Source: Boswellia sacra
Taxonomy: Eukaryota; Streptophyta; Magnoliopsida; Sapindales; Burseraceae
DNA length: 64,000 bases
Assembly (NCBI GenBank): GCA_013180625.2
Contig: SNVD02005030.1
Span: 156,412 to 220,411 of the forward strand
Direction of reading: 5' to 3'
Positions 21,728 through 34,370 of this stretch are shown here, piece after piece; position 1 is the first letter of the stretch, and each line of letters starts with the position of its first letter. The notes under the pieces are model-generated. The model worked only from the letters and a program-made list of their open reading frames with translations. It was not told where the DNA came from and did no database searches. A program made the position numbers and the translations under genes.

Positions 21728-22518
21728 TTGTGTGAATTTTGGACCTTTTGCGGAAGCGTTTAATCTGAGATATTGACAAATTTTTGATGAAATCACAAGC
21801 AAGAAAACAAACAAGAGAATAAAAAAGATAGGAACACCATATTTATAGTGGTTCGACCAATCAAGCCTGCGTCTATTTTCGAGATCTCAGCAGCAGCTTT
21901 ATCCCTATAAATAATAAAAGAGAATTATAAGAATATCAACAGCAATAGCAAGGATTGGACCTTGCAGCCTTCCTATGCATAAACACCAAGATAATCACCA
22001 ATCTTCGATACATGCTTCCAAGGAAAAAACTAACATAGAAGAACTTCCACGGGTACTCGATCTATACTCACGGTTAACAATTTCAAACTGTAGCTTCCAA
22101 GATCACGATCTTGCTCACAATTAATGACTCCAATTATAGCTTCCCAGATCACCCAAATGTTGCCATCGTTACTGTCTTCCAAGGCTCCTAAAACGTTTAT
22201 CACCATAATCTCTCCCACACAACCTATTATGTATTATGTTGTGTTACACATCTCTTTCACTTATACATACAAGGCTTTATATAGGGCCAAGAGTTTCTTT
22301 CCTAGTTCAACCATGATTCTTATACTAGAAATACAGTCAAAACTGTTCCTATTTCAGTTTCCTTGCCTAACTATAAGTAACCTAGATTATCCTAATTAAA
22401 ACAAGTTACAAGCAAACTTAATTACCTAATTTAATACAAATTCCAATTCGTTTTAATTCTAATCTAGACCAAATCCTATATTGCCTAATATTCTATCAGG
22501 ACAAAAACACACATAACA
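21728..22518 (-). repeat. 3' LTR of Copia-2b
   Basis: On the plus strand it runs from about TGTGTGAATTTTGG to CACACATAACA and aligns throughout with 24205-24997. The first two or three bases are uncertain because the two copies differ there. Confidence 0.88.
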
Positions 22519-22950
22519 ATCTCCACCTTGTTTTTGTCTTCAACCATTGTTGATTCCATGATGAAGAAGGATTCCCAGGTCACGTTGTTGCATAAGGGCG
22601 CCAACTCTGTGCCTGAAGCATGTTGAAATGTACGAATATTGCGCAAAAGCGCAACCCACATTACGAAGGAGCGCAAGTTTTCTGCTAGACGCATGTAGGC
22701 GAGCAACTCACTTTGCGCGGGCGTGCAATCACTCCAGATCTAATTTCGAACTTTCTTTCTTCGTTCTAGCCGCTGCTCTCCACCAGCCCCTTGGGGCATC
22801 AAGTGTATTTGATTTGGATCATGTCCAGTAACGCTTGAACTTACTAACTGTCCTCTCAAACCATTCCAACAATTTTTTCACATAACTCTTTTGTCATGCT
22901 TCATCTATTCCCCCAATATTTAGACCACGAACATATTTGTTTGTCAAAGG
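22519..22950 (-). other. Unplaced segment between protease/integrase stub and LTR
   Basis: It replaces the deleted pol. It is richer in G and C than its surroundings and repeats the word GCGCAA, including the perfect hairpin TTGCGC-AAAA-GCGCAA (22639-22654). No known domain is seen; it may be captured DNA or a diverged 3' untranslated region. Confidence 0.5.
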
Positions 22951-23345
22951 CTACACTTTAAGCTCAAATCGCTCTTTTCCTTTAATAGCATCAGACGCTG
23001 ATTCACTCTCAATTAGAGAATACAAACCATTATTAAATTTGCCCTTCATAATAGTCACTGCATCCTTAATGATTTCCATGTAGTTATTATTTATCTTGGT
23101 TACACATTCTAGACCATCAAGCACACCAAGAGATATCAAATTCCTTCTCAACGCAGGGACATACCTCACATTACTAAGAACACGATCACAACCACCAAAC
23201 ATCTTGACTTTAATTGAGCTAACCTCAGCTATCTTGCAAGCTTGGTTGTTACCAAGGATAACAGTTCCTCCACCTTGTCATCCAAGGATTGAAACCATCC
23301 TTTATGCAAACACATGTGGAATGAACTACCGGAGTCAAGAATCTA
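22951..23345 (-). pseudogene. Copia-2b protease and integrase-start fragment
   Basis: On the minus strand the protease active site ILDSGSSFHMC (about 23312-23345) is preceded by a TAG where the family has Trp. It is followed by MFGGCDRVLSNVRYVPALRR, NLISLGVLDG and LYSLIES, the conserved stretch between protease and the integrase zinc finger. It ends before the integrase finger. Confidence 0.8.
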
Positions 23346-23468
23346 TTCCTTTAGGTCTTCAATTACCATATGCACCAAAACTTCACCAGATTCATATCCT
23401 CCAAAAGCCACATCTCTATGCTCACACTTTTCATCTCTTTGATGCTTCAATCTTTTTGGACACTCTTT

Positions 23469-24170
23469 TCAAAGATACCTCATGTTCTTACAATGAAAAC
23501 ACCCAAACTTTGATTTGTCAAGCTTCTCTGATGACGATTGATTCTTCCCTTTTTTATCTTTGACAGTTAGTGCTTCATTGCTACTCCTTGTACTCAATAC
23601 CTTCCCTTCAGCCTTTAATTCCATCTCCTTGGACCTAACCGTAGGTTCCAATTCTTCCATGGCTAAAGACTCATGACCATACCTTAAGGTAAATTTTAGT
23701 TGACTATATGCAAGCAGTAATGAGTTCAACAAGATAACAGTTTGATCCTCCTTGTTGATCCTTTCCCTAATATTTTTCAAATCAATGACTATTTTATTGA
23801 AATCATCAATATTCTCATCAATGCTCTTATCCTCTTGCATATGTTCCCAAACAGCTTTGCCTTTAAATATATTCAGTTTGTTAGAGATTTCGTCATATAC
23901 AGACTCTTTAACTTTAACCAAATCCCAGCTGCAGTTGTCTCCTTCGAAACCTGTCTCAACACATTGTCACTTAGATGAAGAACAATGGTACTATAAGCTA
24001 TCTCTAACATCTCTTGTTTTTTCCCTTCAGTCAACGTAGCCGGTAGTTTACTCTCTCCATCCAAGGCCTAAGCCACCTTGCTGAACCAGCGAGGCTCTCA
24101 TCCTTCTACGCAAAATATTGAAATCACCCTTGCCATTAAATCGTTCCATCTCGAGTTTTGTTGTAGCCAT
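23469..24170 (-). pseudogene. Copia-2b gag
   Basis: Starts at the ATG at 24168-24170 (ATTKLEMERFNGKGDFNI), shifts frame near 24060, and continues with LPATLTEGKKQ, LHLSDNVLRQVSKETTA, WLKLKSLYMTKSLTNKLN and LLNSLLLAYSQLKFTLRYG, the UBN2-type Copia gag pattern. It ends with CFHCKNMRYL, a degraded zinc knuckle (23469-23500). At least two frame shifts. Confidence 0.85.
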
Positions 24171-24204
24171 CTCAGATTCTAGAACCAAAGCTCTAATACC
24201 AATT

Positions 24205-24997
24205 TGTTGTAAATTTTAGGCTTTTCGCGGAAGCGTTCAATCTGATATATTGACAAAATTATGATAAAATCACAAGTAAAAAAACAAACAAGAGAATAAA
24301 GAAGATAGGAACATCAGATTTATAGTGGTTCTGCCAATCAAGCCTACGCCCACTTTGAAGATCATAGTAGCAGCTTTACTCCAATCAACAATAAAAGAGA
24401 ATTACAAAAATATCAGCAACAATAACAAGGATTTAACCTTACAGTCTTCTTATGCATATACAGCAAGATAATCACCAATCTTCAATATATGCTTACAAGG
24501 AAAAAACTAACAGAGGAAGAACTTCCATGGGTACTCGATCTATATTCACGGTTAACAATTCTAAACTATAGCTTCCAAGATCACGATCTTGCTCATGATT
24601 AATGACTCCAATCGTAGCTTCCCAAATCATCCAAACGTTGTCGTCTTTGCAGTCTCTCAATGCTCCTAAAATGTTTATCACCGTCTTCTCTCCCAAACAA
24701 CCTGTTATGTATTATGTTGTGTGTTACATCTCTTCCACTCATACATACAAGGCTTTATATAGGGCCAAGAGTCTCTTTCCTAGTCTAACCATGATTTCTA
24801 GACTAGAAATACAACCAAAACTCTTCCTATTTCAATTTCCTTGTCTAACTATGAGTAACCTAGATTATCCTAATTAAAACAAGTTACTATCAAACTCAAT
24901 TTCCTTGTTTGATACAAATTCTAATTTATTTTAATTCTAATCTAGAAACAAATTCTATATTGCCTAATATTCTATAAAAAAAAACACACACATAACA
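24205..24997 (-). repeat. 5' LTR of Copia-2b
   Basis: Copy of 21728-22518. It is bounded by the primer-binding site on its left (plus-strand view) and the TSD CCAAC on its right. Confidence 0.88.
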
Positions 24998-25002
24998 CCA
25001 AC

Positions 25003-28000
25003 AAATCCTGATTCAACAGAGACAATTACACAGATCAATCAAGATTATTCGTTATAGAAGTGAATTGATCAATTCATTCTTAGCTATCTACTCTCTTCAA
25101 TCTCTGAATGTTTAGCTATGTGGTTAGATGTGTTACCTTTTTGGAAGTTTGGAGTACACTTAAGCATCTACATCAAACAGATTCCAAAGCACGAGCCATG
25201 CATATCAAGCATCAACTTCAGGCTACAAAGAAAGGTTCACTTTCAATTTCTATATACTTCTTAAAGATGAAATCATTTGCTGATACTCTATGTGCTATTA
25301 GATCTTCAATAACTGACTTAGATCACATTCTTGATGGTCTCAAACCTAACTATGATGCAATTGTAGTTAACGGTACTTCTAAAATTGGTTATATCTTATT
25401 AGAGGAAGCTCAATAACAATTACATAGCTATGAATTGTGTTTGAAGCAACATAGTACTAGTCAGAATGTTAATGTTGGTTCTAGTGTTAATATTGCTAGT
25501 TGAATGTCTCAATCTTCACAGATGATGAATGCCTCTGGTCAAAATTATTCATATGGTAGAGGTTTTGCTAATCAATTTCCTGGAAGAAGAGGCTAAGGTA
25601 GAAATTCTTTTGGTAGAGTTATGAATACTGGAAGTGGTTATCCTAATGTTAATAATGGTTCTCAAGGTCAATTTGAACATGGTTTTAATAAACTAGTGTG
25701 TCAATTATGTGCTAAACCTGGACATACAACATTGAAATGCTATCGAAGATTTGATGTAAGCTTCTAGAGGCCTCCACAGAATACAAATCATCAATCTAAT
25801 TCACCACAGTAGGGTACCAACTCAAACCATCAAGTGTTTGTAGCTTCTCCTTCCACTATTGCTAACACTTCATGGTACCTAGACACTGGTGCTACTGATC
25901 ATATTACATCTAATATCAATAATCTTTATATCAAATCCAAGTATCATAGCAATTAGATAGTACATATTGGCAATGTAATGCTCCTTTGATCTCTTATATT
26001 GGATCCAATAAAATCTTTTATTCTTATGCAGGAAAGAGTTTAGCCTTGAGTAGAATTCTTTGTGTTCCAACTATATCAAAGAATTTGTTAAGTATTTCAC
26101 AGTTAACAAAAGATAATGGTATGATTGTTGAATTTCACTCCAGTTGTTGTGTTGTTAAGGATCAAGCATCAGGGCTTCTAGTACCTTGGGAATATTTGAA
26201 GGTGGATTATATAAGCTCCAAGACTTTAGTACTTTTGCTTCTTCTACAGCAAACTATCACTCAGCTTACTGTATCGTAAGCTTCAATAACTTTGCTATCT
26301 AGTGTAGTGAATTTTTGTATCTCTTCTTGTAATGGCTTCACTGATTGTCCAGTTTCTGATTGTGTTCTTTGGCATCAAAGATTGGGTCATCCTTACTTTC
26401 GAGTGCTTGATCATGTAGGTAAAGCTACAAAGCTATTCTCTTGTTCATTCAATAACAATCTGGTTTGTCATTCAATAAAAATCTGATTTTTACATATGTT
26501 TGGGGCCAGCATCTTTCAGTTGATGGTTATTGATATTACTTTCTAATTGTTGATGACTTTAGTAGATATAGTTGGATTTTTCCTCTTAAAGCTAAATCTG
26601 AAGTATCAGTTTTCTTTCAACAATTTCTTGTCTCAATTGAAAGACAATTTGATGCCAAAATTAAGTGTGTTCAATTAGATTGGGGTGGAGAGTTTCAATC
26701 CTAGGCTCCATTAATTTCTTGCTAGGCTAGGCATCACCATCCATGGCAATACACGCATTAACAAAATGGATCGGTTGAAAGAAAGCATAGGCATGTTGTT
26801 GAGATATGTTTAACTCTCCTTACTCAAGCTTCTATGCCATTATCTTACTGGTGGTTTGCATTTACAATTGTTGTGTATCTTATAAATAGATTACCAACTC
26901 CTCGTTTACATTATTCCTCTCCTTTTCATGTGTTGTTTCATATTTCTCCTTCTGTAAAGCATCTCAAAGCTTTTGCATGTGCTTATTTTCCAAATTTTAG
27001 GCCATATCATACTACTAAGTTTTCCATTCATACATCTTTTTGTGTTTTTCTTAGCTATAGTGCTGCTCATAAGGGTTATTTATGTTTAAATAACTCAGGT
27101 AAAATTTATATAGCTCAAAACGTGTCATTTGATTAATCTATCTTTCCTTTTAAAAGTGCCTCCTTTCTTCCTTCCACTTGTTCATCTTCTTCTCCTACTA
27201 CTAATTCAAATATTAACTCCTCTGGTCCTTGGATATCTCCAATTATTTCTTCTTATGAACCTTTATCTCTACCTACTATTTTTCCTTCTACATCTATTAC
27301 TCCACCTACTATTGATTCTTTCCCAGAAAATTCATAGTCTCTTAATCTCGAAAATGAAGTCGAACCTACCAATACACCTACTGCTGATTCATTTACTACT
27401 TCACTTATTCCTTCATCATCTTCTCTAGCTTTATATATTCATTCCCCTATTTCTTCATCTATTGATGCAAAAATACTCATCATATGATTACTTGGTCAAA
27501 GAACGGTATATTCAAACCTAAACTTTATCTTTGTGACTCAAACTCTACATCATTAGCTACTGAACCTGACACTGTTCATGAAGCTCTTAGTGATCCTCAC
27601 TGATTAGTAGCTATGCAAGAAGAGTTTAATGCAATAAAGGCCAACAATACATGGACTTTAGTACCAGCTACACCTGATATGCATATTGTTGATCACAAAT
27701 GGGTTTTCAGAGTGAAATATAATGCAAATGCTAGTATACAAAGGTATAAACCTAATTAGTTGCAAAGAGATTTCAGCAAATTTCGAGAATCGATTATTTT
27801 GACACTTTTAGTCCTATTGTTAAGCCCTCTACAATTTGAGTGGTTCTCTCCTTGGCCGTCACTTTTCAATGGGATATCGAACATATAGATGTTAACCATG
27901 CATTTTTTGAATGGTGAGTTAAAAGAAAATGTTTATATGCCTCAGCTAATTGGTTTTCTTGATCAACATTTTCCTCATCATGTCTGTCAGTTGCAAAAAT

Positions 28001-28737
28001 CTTTTTATGGACTAAAGCAAGCTCTTTGAGCTTGGTTTGATAAGCTCAAAAGAGCTTTGCTTCATTGGGGGTTTGTGATGTCATCATCAGATAGTAGTTT
28101 GTGTATCCGCAAGTCTAAAAATGACAATCCTAGTTTGCTACTAATCTATGTTGATGATATTCTTGTCATAGGAGATGATGCTACATAGGTCCACAAAGTC
28201 ATTTCTGATTTAAATAAAACTTTTGCATTGAATACACTTGGGTTAGTTACATATTTTCTTGCCTTTGAAATTAAAAGAACAGAAAATTACTTGTAGCTAT
28301 CACAAACTATATATGTTGCAAATCTCTTGAAGAAGTGTAATATGTTTGAAGCAAAGCCAACTCCAAGATTTATGTTGCCAAGTGCCAGACTTTCTGCACA
28401 TGATGATGTTGTTTTTTATCAGCCTAATTTCTATAGAAGTGTTATTGGTGCACTTTAATACTTGTGCTTGTCAAGACCGATATTTCTTATATAGTTAACA
28501 AGGTTAGTCATTTTGTTCAAAATCCAGCCTTATCTCATTAGCGAGCATGCAAAAGGGTTATTAGATATGTAAAGGGGACTATGAGTTATGGTTTAATATT
28601 TAAGCCAATGAAATCATTTACTTTGTTTGGTTTTAGTGATACTAACTGGGCTAGTTCAGTGGATCATAGAAAATCCACACTATGTTATATTTTCTTTAGA
28701 GAGAACTTGATCTATTGGAGTTATAAGAAGCAAAATG
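25003..28737 (+). pseudogene. Copia-2 gag-protease-integrase-RT-RNase H (5' part), decayed
   Basis: Resumes exactly after the Copia-2b TSD. Gag continues to 25416 (HLHQTDSKARAMHIKHQLQ) and on to the zinc knuckle CQLCAKPGHTTLKC (about 25700-25742). Protease follows with SWYLDTGATDHIT (about 25872-25910), integrase with LWHQRLGH (about 26365) and IVDDFSRYSWIFPLKAKSE, a VERK box near 26775, then WWFAFTIVVYLINRLPTP (26844-26900). RT begins near 27600 (AMQEEFNAIKANNTWTLVP) and shows LLIYVDDILVIGDD (28137-28180). RNase H breaks at KKQN where the SIRE element entered. Stops and frameshifts are frequent; several are TGG or CAA codons turned into stops. Confidence 0.85.
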
Positions 28738-30565
28738 TGTTAGCCTTAAGGCTACATGATAATTTTGATGATAACAATACACATTGATTAATTGAGATTT
28801 ACTAACATGTTTATTTATGTGCAAGAGTAAGATCATTGAAATAATTGTAAAATCAAGAAGAGGCTTATTAAAATGAAGTGTTGAAGCTAAGGAGAAGACC
28901 ACATGTTAAAGGCACCAAAGTTTAAGAACAAGGATTGACTCAAGGAATGTGACACATGAGCAATGTTCAATCAATTGGTCATATATATCTCTACAAATAT
29001 CCAAATGACGTGATTCTTTAGCCTTTGGAAAGCTTACTCAATTTATAACATTTCATATGTTTTAATAAAATTCAAATTTCAAGTGCAAGGTTGTCCAAAT
29101 CATCATGCAAGTTGGAAGACAAATGGAAGCAGCTGACATGAGCACCGAATACTCCTTTGGACATATCTTAAGCTAGAAAAATCAAAATGACTTGATTCTT
29201 GTGGAATTGGAAAGATGACTTAATGAAAAACATTTCATATGTTTTGAAAAAATTCAAATTTCAAACAGAAGGCCGACATAATTGACATGCAATTCAGTGG
29301 ACTGATACAAAGAAGAAAAATCAGCTGACATGAGCACCAAATGGTGTTTTGGCTATATCTTAAGATAGAGATATCCAAATTCTTTGATTCTTAATGTTTT
29401 GGAAATATTATTCAAATATGCAGATCTTTCATGTTTTGAAGGAATTCAAATTTCAAACGGAAGGCTGACAGAATTATCATTCAATTTGGTGGACTGACAC
29501 AAGAAAGAAAAATCAAGTCACATGAGGACCGAATGGTGTTTTGGCCATATCTTGAGCTACAGATATCCAAATGACTTGATTCTTAATGCGTTGGAAAGCT
29601 TATTCAAATGTGCAAATCTTTTATGTTTTGCATATTTTCAAATTTCAAACGGAACATTGACAAAAATGGAAGACAAGATTACGGTTTTTTATGGTGGGCA
29701 GAAAATTTGGAGTTGGTGTCTTCACTTGATTAAGTTCATCTCATTTGCCTATAAAAGGAGCCCTTCTCCCATGCATTCAGTAAGAGCAAGAGAAGTATCT
29801 ATCAAGCAAAAAACAAGAGAAATATCAAGTCTAGAGAGCTTTTATATTCTTTATCTACTCTTTGAAGAGAGTTGTACTTTTGTTGTAAAAATTTTCTTTG
29901 TTCTTGTATTGTGGTAAGAGTGAGATCTTCTTGTAAAGGATAAAAGTTATCCTTGAGAGAACTCTTTCCTTGGTGAGGTTGTTCATCAAGAAGAACTCTT
30001 GGTGTAGTGTTATCAAGGGTTGAAAGAAGTTGCCTTGGTGAGGTTGTTCATCAGAAGAACTCTTGGTGTGGTGTTACCAAGGGTTGAAGGAAGTTGCCTT
30101 GGTGAGGTTGTTCATCAAGAAGAACTCTTGGTGTGGTGTTATCAATGGTTGAAGAAAGTTGCCTTGGTGAGGTTGTTCATCAAGAAGAACTCTTGGTGTG
30201 GTGTTATCAAGAGTTGGAAGAAAAAGTCTTGGTGAGGTTGCTCATCAAGCAAATTGTAAAGATTTCTACAACTTAGTGGAAAGCTTAGCTCGTGGAGCTA
30301 GGAGCCCGTGGACGTGGGCAAGGTTTGCCGAACCACGTAAATTGAGTTTGCACTCTCTCTATCCCTATCTCTTTACATTAACTTGCACTTGTGATTGTTC
30401 TTCATTTCTATTCTCTTGATTGCATTCTATTTTCATCTTCTTCACCTTTATTCTCAAAGAAAGAGTTAAATAATTTTGATCTTTCAAGAAAAGTTTTCTA
30501 AATCCGTATTGATAAATAAAAACCCAATTCACCCCCCCTCTTGGGTTGCCATACCTGGGTGAACA
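28738..30565 (+). repeat. 5' LTR of SIRE element
   Basis: TGTTAGCC..GTGAACA. It holds about four diverged 190-bp modules (28920-29700), a candidate promoter region with CCTATAAAAGGAG near 29748, and four full plus one partial 65-bp repeats (29969 to about 30255). Near its end is the stem-forming motif CGTGG(30307)...CCACG(30337). Confidence 0.95.
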
Positions 30566-30567
30566 AG

Positions 30568-30579
30568 TGGTATCAGAGC
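30568..30579 (+). other. Primer-binding site of SIRE element
   Basis: TGGTATCAGAGC, two bases after the LTR; initiator-Met tRNA type. Confidence 0.95.
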
Positions 30580-30620
30580 AAGGTTGCTCAATTTTTTAAA
30601 TCTTAATTGATTTTTAAGCT

Positions 30621-32425
30621 ATGACAACTTTTAATTCAACTTCATATGTTGAGGGACTTTCTATCTCTAGACCTCCATTTTTTAATAGAAGTGATTACTC
30701 TTATTGGAAAACTAGAATGAGTATTTTCTTGAAATCTTTTGATTATGATTTGTGGTCTATTATTTTGGAAAGACCTTTTGTTCCTACCAAAATTGAAAAC
30801 GGGGAATGCATGCTTAAAAAACCTAAAAAGTTTGGTGAAGATGATAAAAAGAAATTGAGTTTGAATGCTAAAGCTATGAATGTGTTATATTGTGCTCTAG
30901 ATAGAAATGAGTTTATAGAATATCTACTTGTTCTACGGCACAAGAAATATGGCACACACTTGAAGTAACTCATGAAGGAACTAGTCAAGTTAAAGAATCT
31001 AAAATTAGTATGCTAGTTCATATTTATGAGCTTTTTAAGATGAAATCGGATGAATCAATTTCTGAAATGTTTACTAGATTTACGGATATTATTAATAGTT
31101 TGAAATCTCTTGGTAAAACTTATCCTAATGTTGAAATGATGAGAAAGATTCTTGGGTGTCTACCGAAATCTTGGGAGCCAAAGGTGACGGCAATTCAAGA
31201 AGCAAAGGACCTCACCAAACTACCATTAGAAGAACTTATGGGTTCTCTCATGACTCATGAAATCACCTTGAAGGAGAATGAAGAAGATTTTAAGAAAAAG
31301 AAAAATATCGCTTTCAAATCTTCAACAAAAGAAGATGATGAGTCCGACGATGAAGGAGATGATGAAGATCTTGCATTCATCACAAGAAAGCTAAAAAGGA
31401 TGATTAGAAGAAACCAAGGATTCAAGAAGAATTCTAGAAGGGAGTACAAAGGGCAAAACTCAAAGCAAGATAAGAAAAATGATCAAGTCATTTGCTATGA
31501 GTGCAAGAAACCGGGACATGTAAAGATGGATTGTCCTTACTTCAAGAGTCAAAACAAGAAATCCAGAGCAATGAAACCAGGACATGTAAAGATCGATTGT
31601 CCTTACTTCAAGAGTCAAAACAAGAAATCCAAAGCAATGAAAGCCACAAATTGGGATGATAGTGAAGCTAGCTCCACAGAAGAAGAAGATTGCGAAGTGG
31701 CAAACATGTGCTTCATGGCTTTAAGTGAAGATGAGGTAAGTATTCTAAACTATGATCCTAAACTTTCATATGATGAATTACTTGAAGCATTCCAAAATTT
31801 ACATATGCAAGTTAATAAGCAAAATTCAAAAATCAATGCTTTCAAAAAGAAGTCAAAAATCATGTTATCTCAATTAGAAGAGTTGGTGGAAATAAATGAG
31901 GCTTTAGAAAATGAAAATGAAACTTTAAAGCAAAAAGATTTTGAAAGTTTGGAAAGTCAAATACATTTATTAAAAACTGAAAATGACATTTTAAAACAAA
32001 AGGATTTTGATAAATTGGACAAAGAAAATGTTATTTTGAAAAAGGAAAATAATGATTTAAGAAATATTGTTGATAGTTTTACAAAAAGCACAAAAAATTT
32101 GAACTCTATGTTACAAAACCAAAGGCATGTTTTTGATAAAAGAGGGTTAGGATATAAAACTCATAAAACTCAAAACTATTTTAAAAACTATTTTGTTCAT
32201 GCATTTTCTAGGAATAATCCTTATCATTCATGTACTTATTGTGGAAGAAAAGGACACAAAGTGCATTCTTGCTATATTAAGAGAAATCCTAATTTGAAAC
32301 AAATATGGGTTCCAAAAAGGATCATAACTAACCCCCAAGGACCCAAGAACATTTGGGTACCAAAAAGTCTCTCTTTGAATATTGATTGTAGAAACAAAGG
32401 AGTGGCAAACACAAGTGGTACTTAG
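30621..32425 (+). pseudogene. SIRE gag, two frames
   Basis: Starts at ATG 30621 (MTTFNSTSYVEG, then RSDYSYWKTRMSIFLKS), with one frameshift between about 30900 and 30940; the second frame runs to 32425. It has the UBN2/DUF4219-type capsid, a zinc knuckle CYECKKPGHVKMDC, a 66-bp tandem duplication (31508-31573 and 31574-31639) that repeats part of that knuckle, a long coiled-coil-like region rich in Leu, Asn and Lys (about residues 250-370 of the second frame), and a second knuckle CTYCGRKGHKVHSC. The duplication and frameshift make it a likely inactive gag. Confidence 0.85.
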
Positions 32426-34028
32426 ATAGTGGATGCTCAAGGCATATGACCAGAGATGCCTCCAAGTTCTCAAGATTAATCATGAAGAAAGGAGGATATG
32501 TGACCTTCGGTAATAATGCCAAAGGAAGGGTAATCAAACATAGTGATATTGGTAACCCTTCTTCACTTATTATTGAAAATATTTTGCTTGTTAATGGTTT
32601 GAAACATGATTTGATTAGCATTAGTTAATTGTGTGATAAGGGATATTTTGTTACTTTTGAGCATAATAGATGTGTGATTAAGGATGTTAGTAACAATAAG
32701 ACATTATTTGTTGGTAATAGATGTGGTAATATTTATACAATTGATATTGATGTTAATGATCATGTAGAAAATTGTTTCATTGTTAATCATGATGCTTGGT
32801 TATGGCATAGAAGGTTAGGTCATGCTAGCATGGACACAATTTCAAAAATTTCTAAAAATGATTTAGTTGATGGTCTTCCAAAAATAAAATTTGAAAATGA
32901 TAAGATTTGTGATGCTTGTCAATTTGGAAAACAAGTGAGAACTTCTTTTAAACAAAAGAAATTTATTTCAACAAAAAAACCTCTACAATTACTTCATTTG
33001 GATTTATTTGGACCATCAAGAACTCAAAGCCTTGGTGGAAAGTATTATGTTTTTGTTATTGTAATGATTATTCAAGATTCACTTGGGTGTTATTCTTGAA
33101 AACTAAAAATGAGGCCACACAAGCTTTTTTAAAATTTGCAAAAAGAGTCCAAAATCAAAAAGGTTATTCTATTGTGTCCATTAGGAGTGATCATGGTGGT
33201 GAAGTAGACAATGTTGCATTTGAAAATCTTTGTGATGAAAATGATTTTGAACATAATTTTTCCGCACCTAGAACTCCACAACAAAATGGTGTTGTTGAGA
33301 GGAAAAATAGGACTATCCAAGAAATGGCTAGGACCATGTTACTTGAAAATAATTTGCCAAAATATTTTTGGGCCGAAGCCGTTAATACCGCATGCTTTAT
33401 AATCAATAGAGTCCATGTTAGAGCTTTAATAAAGAAAACTCCTTATGAACTTTGGAAAGGAAGAAAACCCAACATTGGATTTTTTAAAGTTTTTGGATGT
33501 AAATGTTTTATTTTAAACACCAAGGATAATCTTGGAAAATTTGATGCAAAAGCCGATGTTGAAATTTTTGTTGGCTACTCCAACCATAGTAAAGCATATA
33601 GAGTTTTTAACAAAAAGACTCTTACTATTGAAGAATCTATGCATGTTGAATTTGATGAAACTAATGTGATTTCTTCAAAGAATTTAGATGATGATATTGT
33701 TGAGGTAGAAAGGCAAATCAAGGAATCAAGGCTTGATGAAAAGAGCCAAGATGAATTACAACTTCAACAAGAAAAGCTTGAGGAAGTAAATGATTCTTCC
33801 CAAGAATTACCAAAGGAGTGGAGGTATCGAAAAGCTTACCCTAAAGATCTCATTATTGGTGAGTCATCACAAGGTATCAGAACTAGATCTTCCTTTAGGA
33901 ACTTTTGTAATCATTTTGCATTTGTCTCTCAATTTGAATCAAAATCTTTTAAAGAAGCCAAAAATGAGGAAAATTGGATTTTGGCTATGCAAGAAGAATT
34001 GAACCAATTTGAGAGAAATCAAGTTTGA
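32426..34028 (+). pseudogene. SIRE protease-integrase; RT missing
   Basis: After a frameshift at about 32410 the protease reads WYLDSGCSRHMTRD, followed by LVNGLKHDLISIS. A TAA at 32626-32628 sits where Gln is expected. The integrase zinc finger (LWHRRLGHASMDTI, CDACQFGK) and core follow (LDLFGPSRTQSLGGK, frameshift near 33075, RSDHGGEV, PQQNGVVERKNRT, WAEAVNTACFIINRV). The frame ends at 34028 shortly after the conserved AMQEELNQFERNQV that starts the RT region. RT and RNase H are deleted. Confidence 0.9.
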
Positions 34029-34370
34029 GAATTAGTCTCTAGACCTAAATATGACCAAACCCCTTAGTCAAGATAGATTTTGCATAATTAGAAGAGAATT
34101 AGGCATGTTGGATATGTCTTAATTTTTCTTTTATATTATACTCTTTAAATGGTAGCATATGTTAAGGGGGAGAATATATTTAGGGGGAGTAATTAATTTG
34201 ACTACATCTTTTTGATGATAACAAAAGGGGGAGAAATGGATGGTTTGGATGGTTTGCTTATATTCATAACAATTGCTCTCTTTTTGCTTATTGTTGATTT
34301 TATTTTCATCTTGATTTTAGATTATATTTTAAAGCAATCAATGGTTTGTCATCATCAAAAAGGGGGAGAT
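34029..34370 (+). other. SIRE 3' leader with repeated polypurine tracts
   Basis: After the RT deletion there are several AGGGGGAG tracts (near 34164, 34181, 34227), and the last, AAAAAGGGGGAGAT, lies at 34357-34370 against the 3' LTR. Multiple tracts are usual for SIRE-type elements; only the last one abuts the LTR. Confidence 0.75.

Larger units (their letters stand above)
21728..24997 (-). mobile_element. Internally deleted Copia on minus strand (Copia-2b)
   Basis: Two LTRs of about 790 bp (21728-22518 and 24205-24997) enclose only 1.7 kb. The TSD is CCAAC (21723-21727 and 24998-25002). On the minus strand the primer-binding site TTGGTATTAGAGC follows the LTR at 24205, then gag, the zinc knuckle region, protease and the start of integrase. 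After that comes about 430 bp of unplaced sequence and a polypurine tract (AAGGTGGAGAT, beside 22519). Integrase core, RT and RNase H are missing, so it was non-autonomous. Confidence 0.9.

Noticed and set aside
27129..27428. Leu/Ser-rich ORF in Copia-2
   Set aside because: It is an out-of-frame reading of the Ser/Pro-rich integrase-RT linker of the Copia pol.
29969..30255. CRISPR-like array in the 65-bp repeats of the SIRE LTR
   Set aside because: The repeats are directly adjacent without unique spacers, in a plant LTR.
30020..30419. ORFs across the SIRE LTR repeats (also 35701-35949)
   Set aside because: They are translations of the 65-bp tandem repeat, not conserved as protein.
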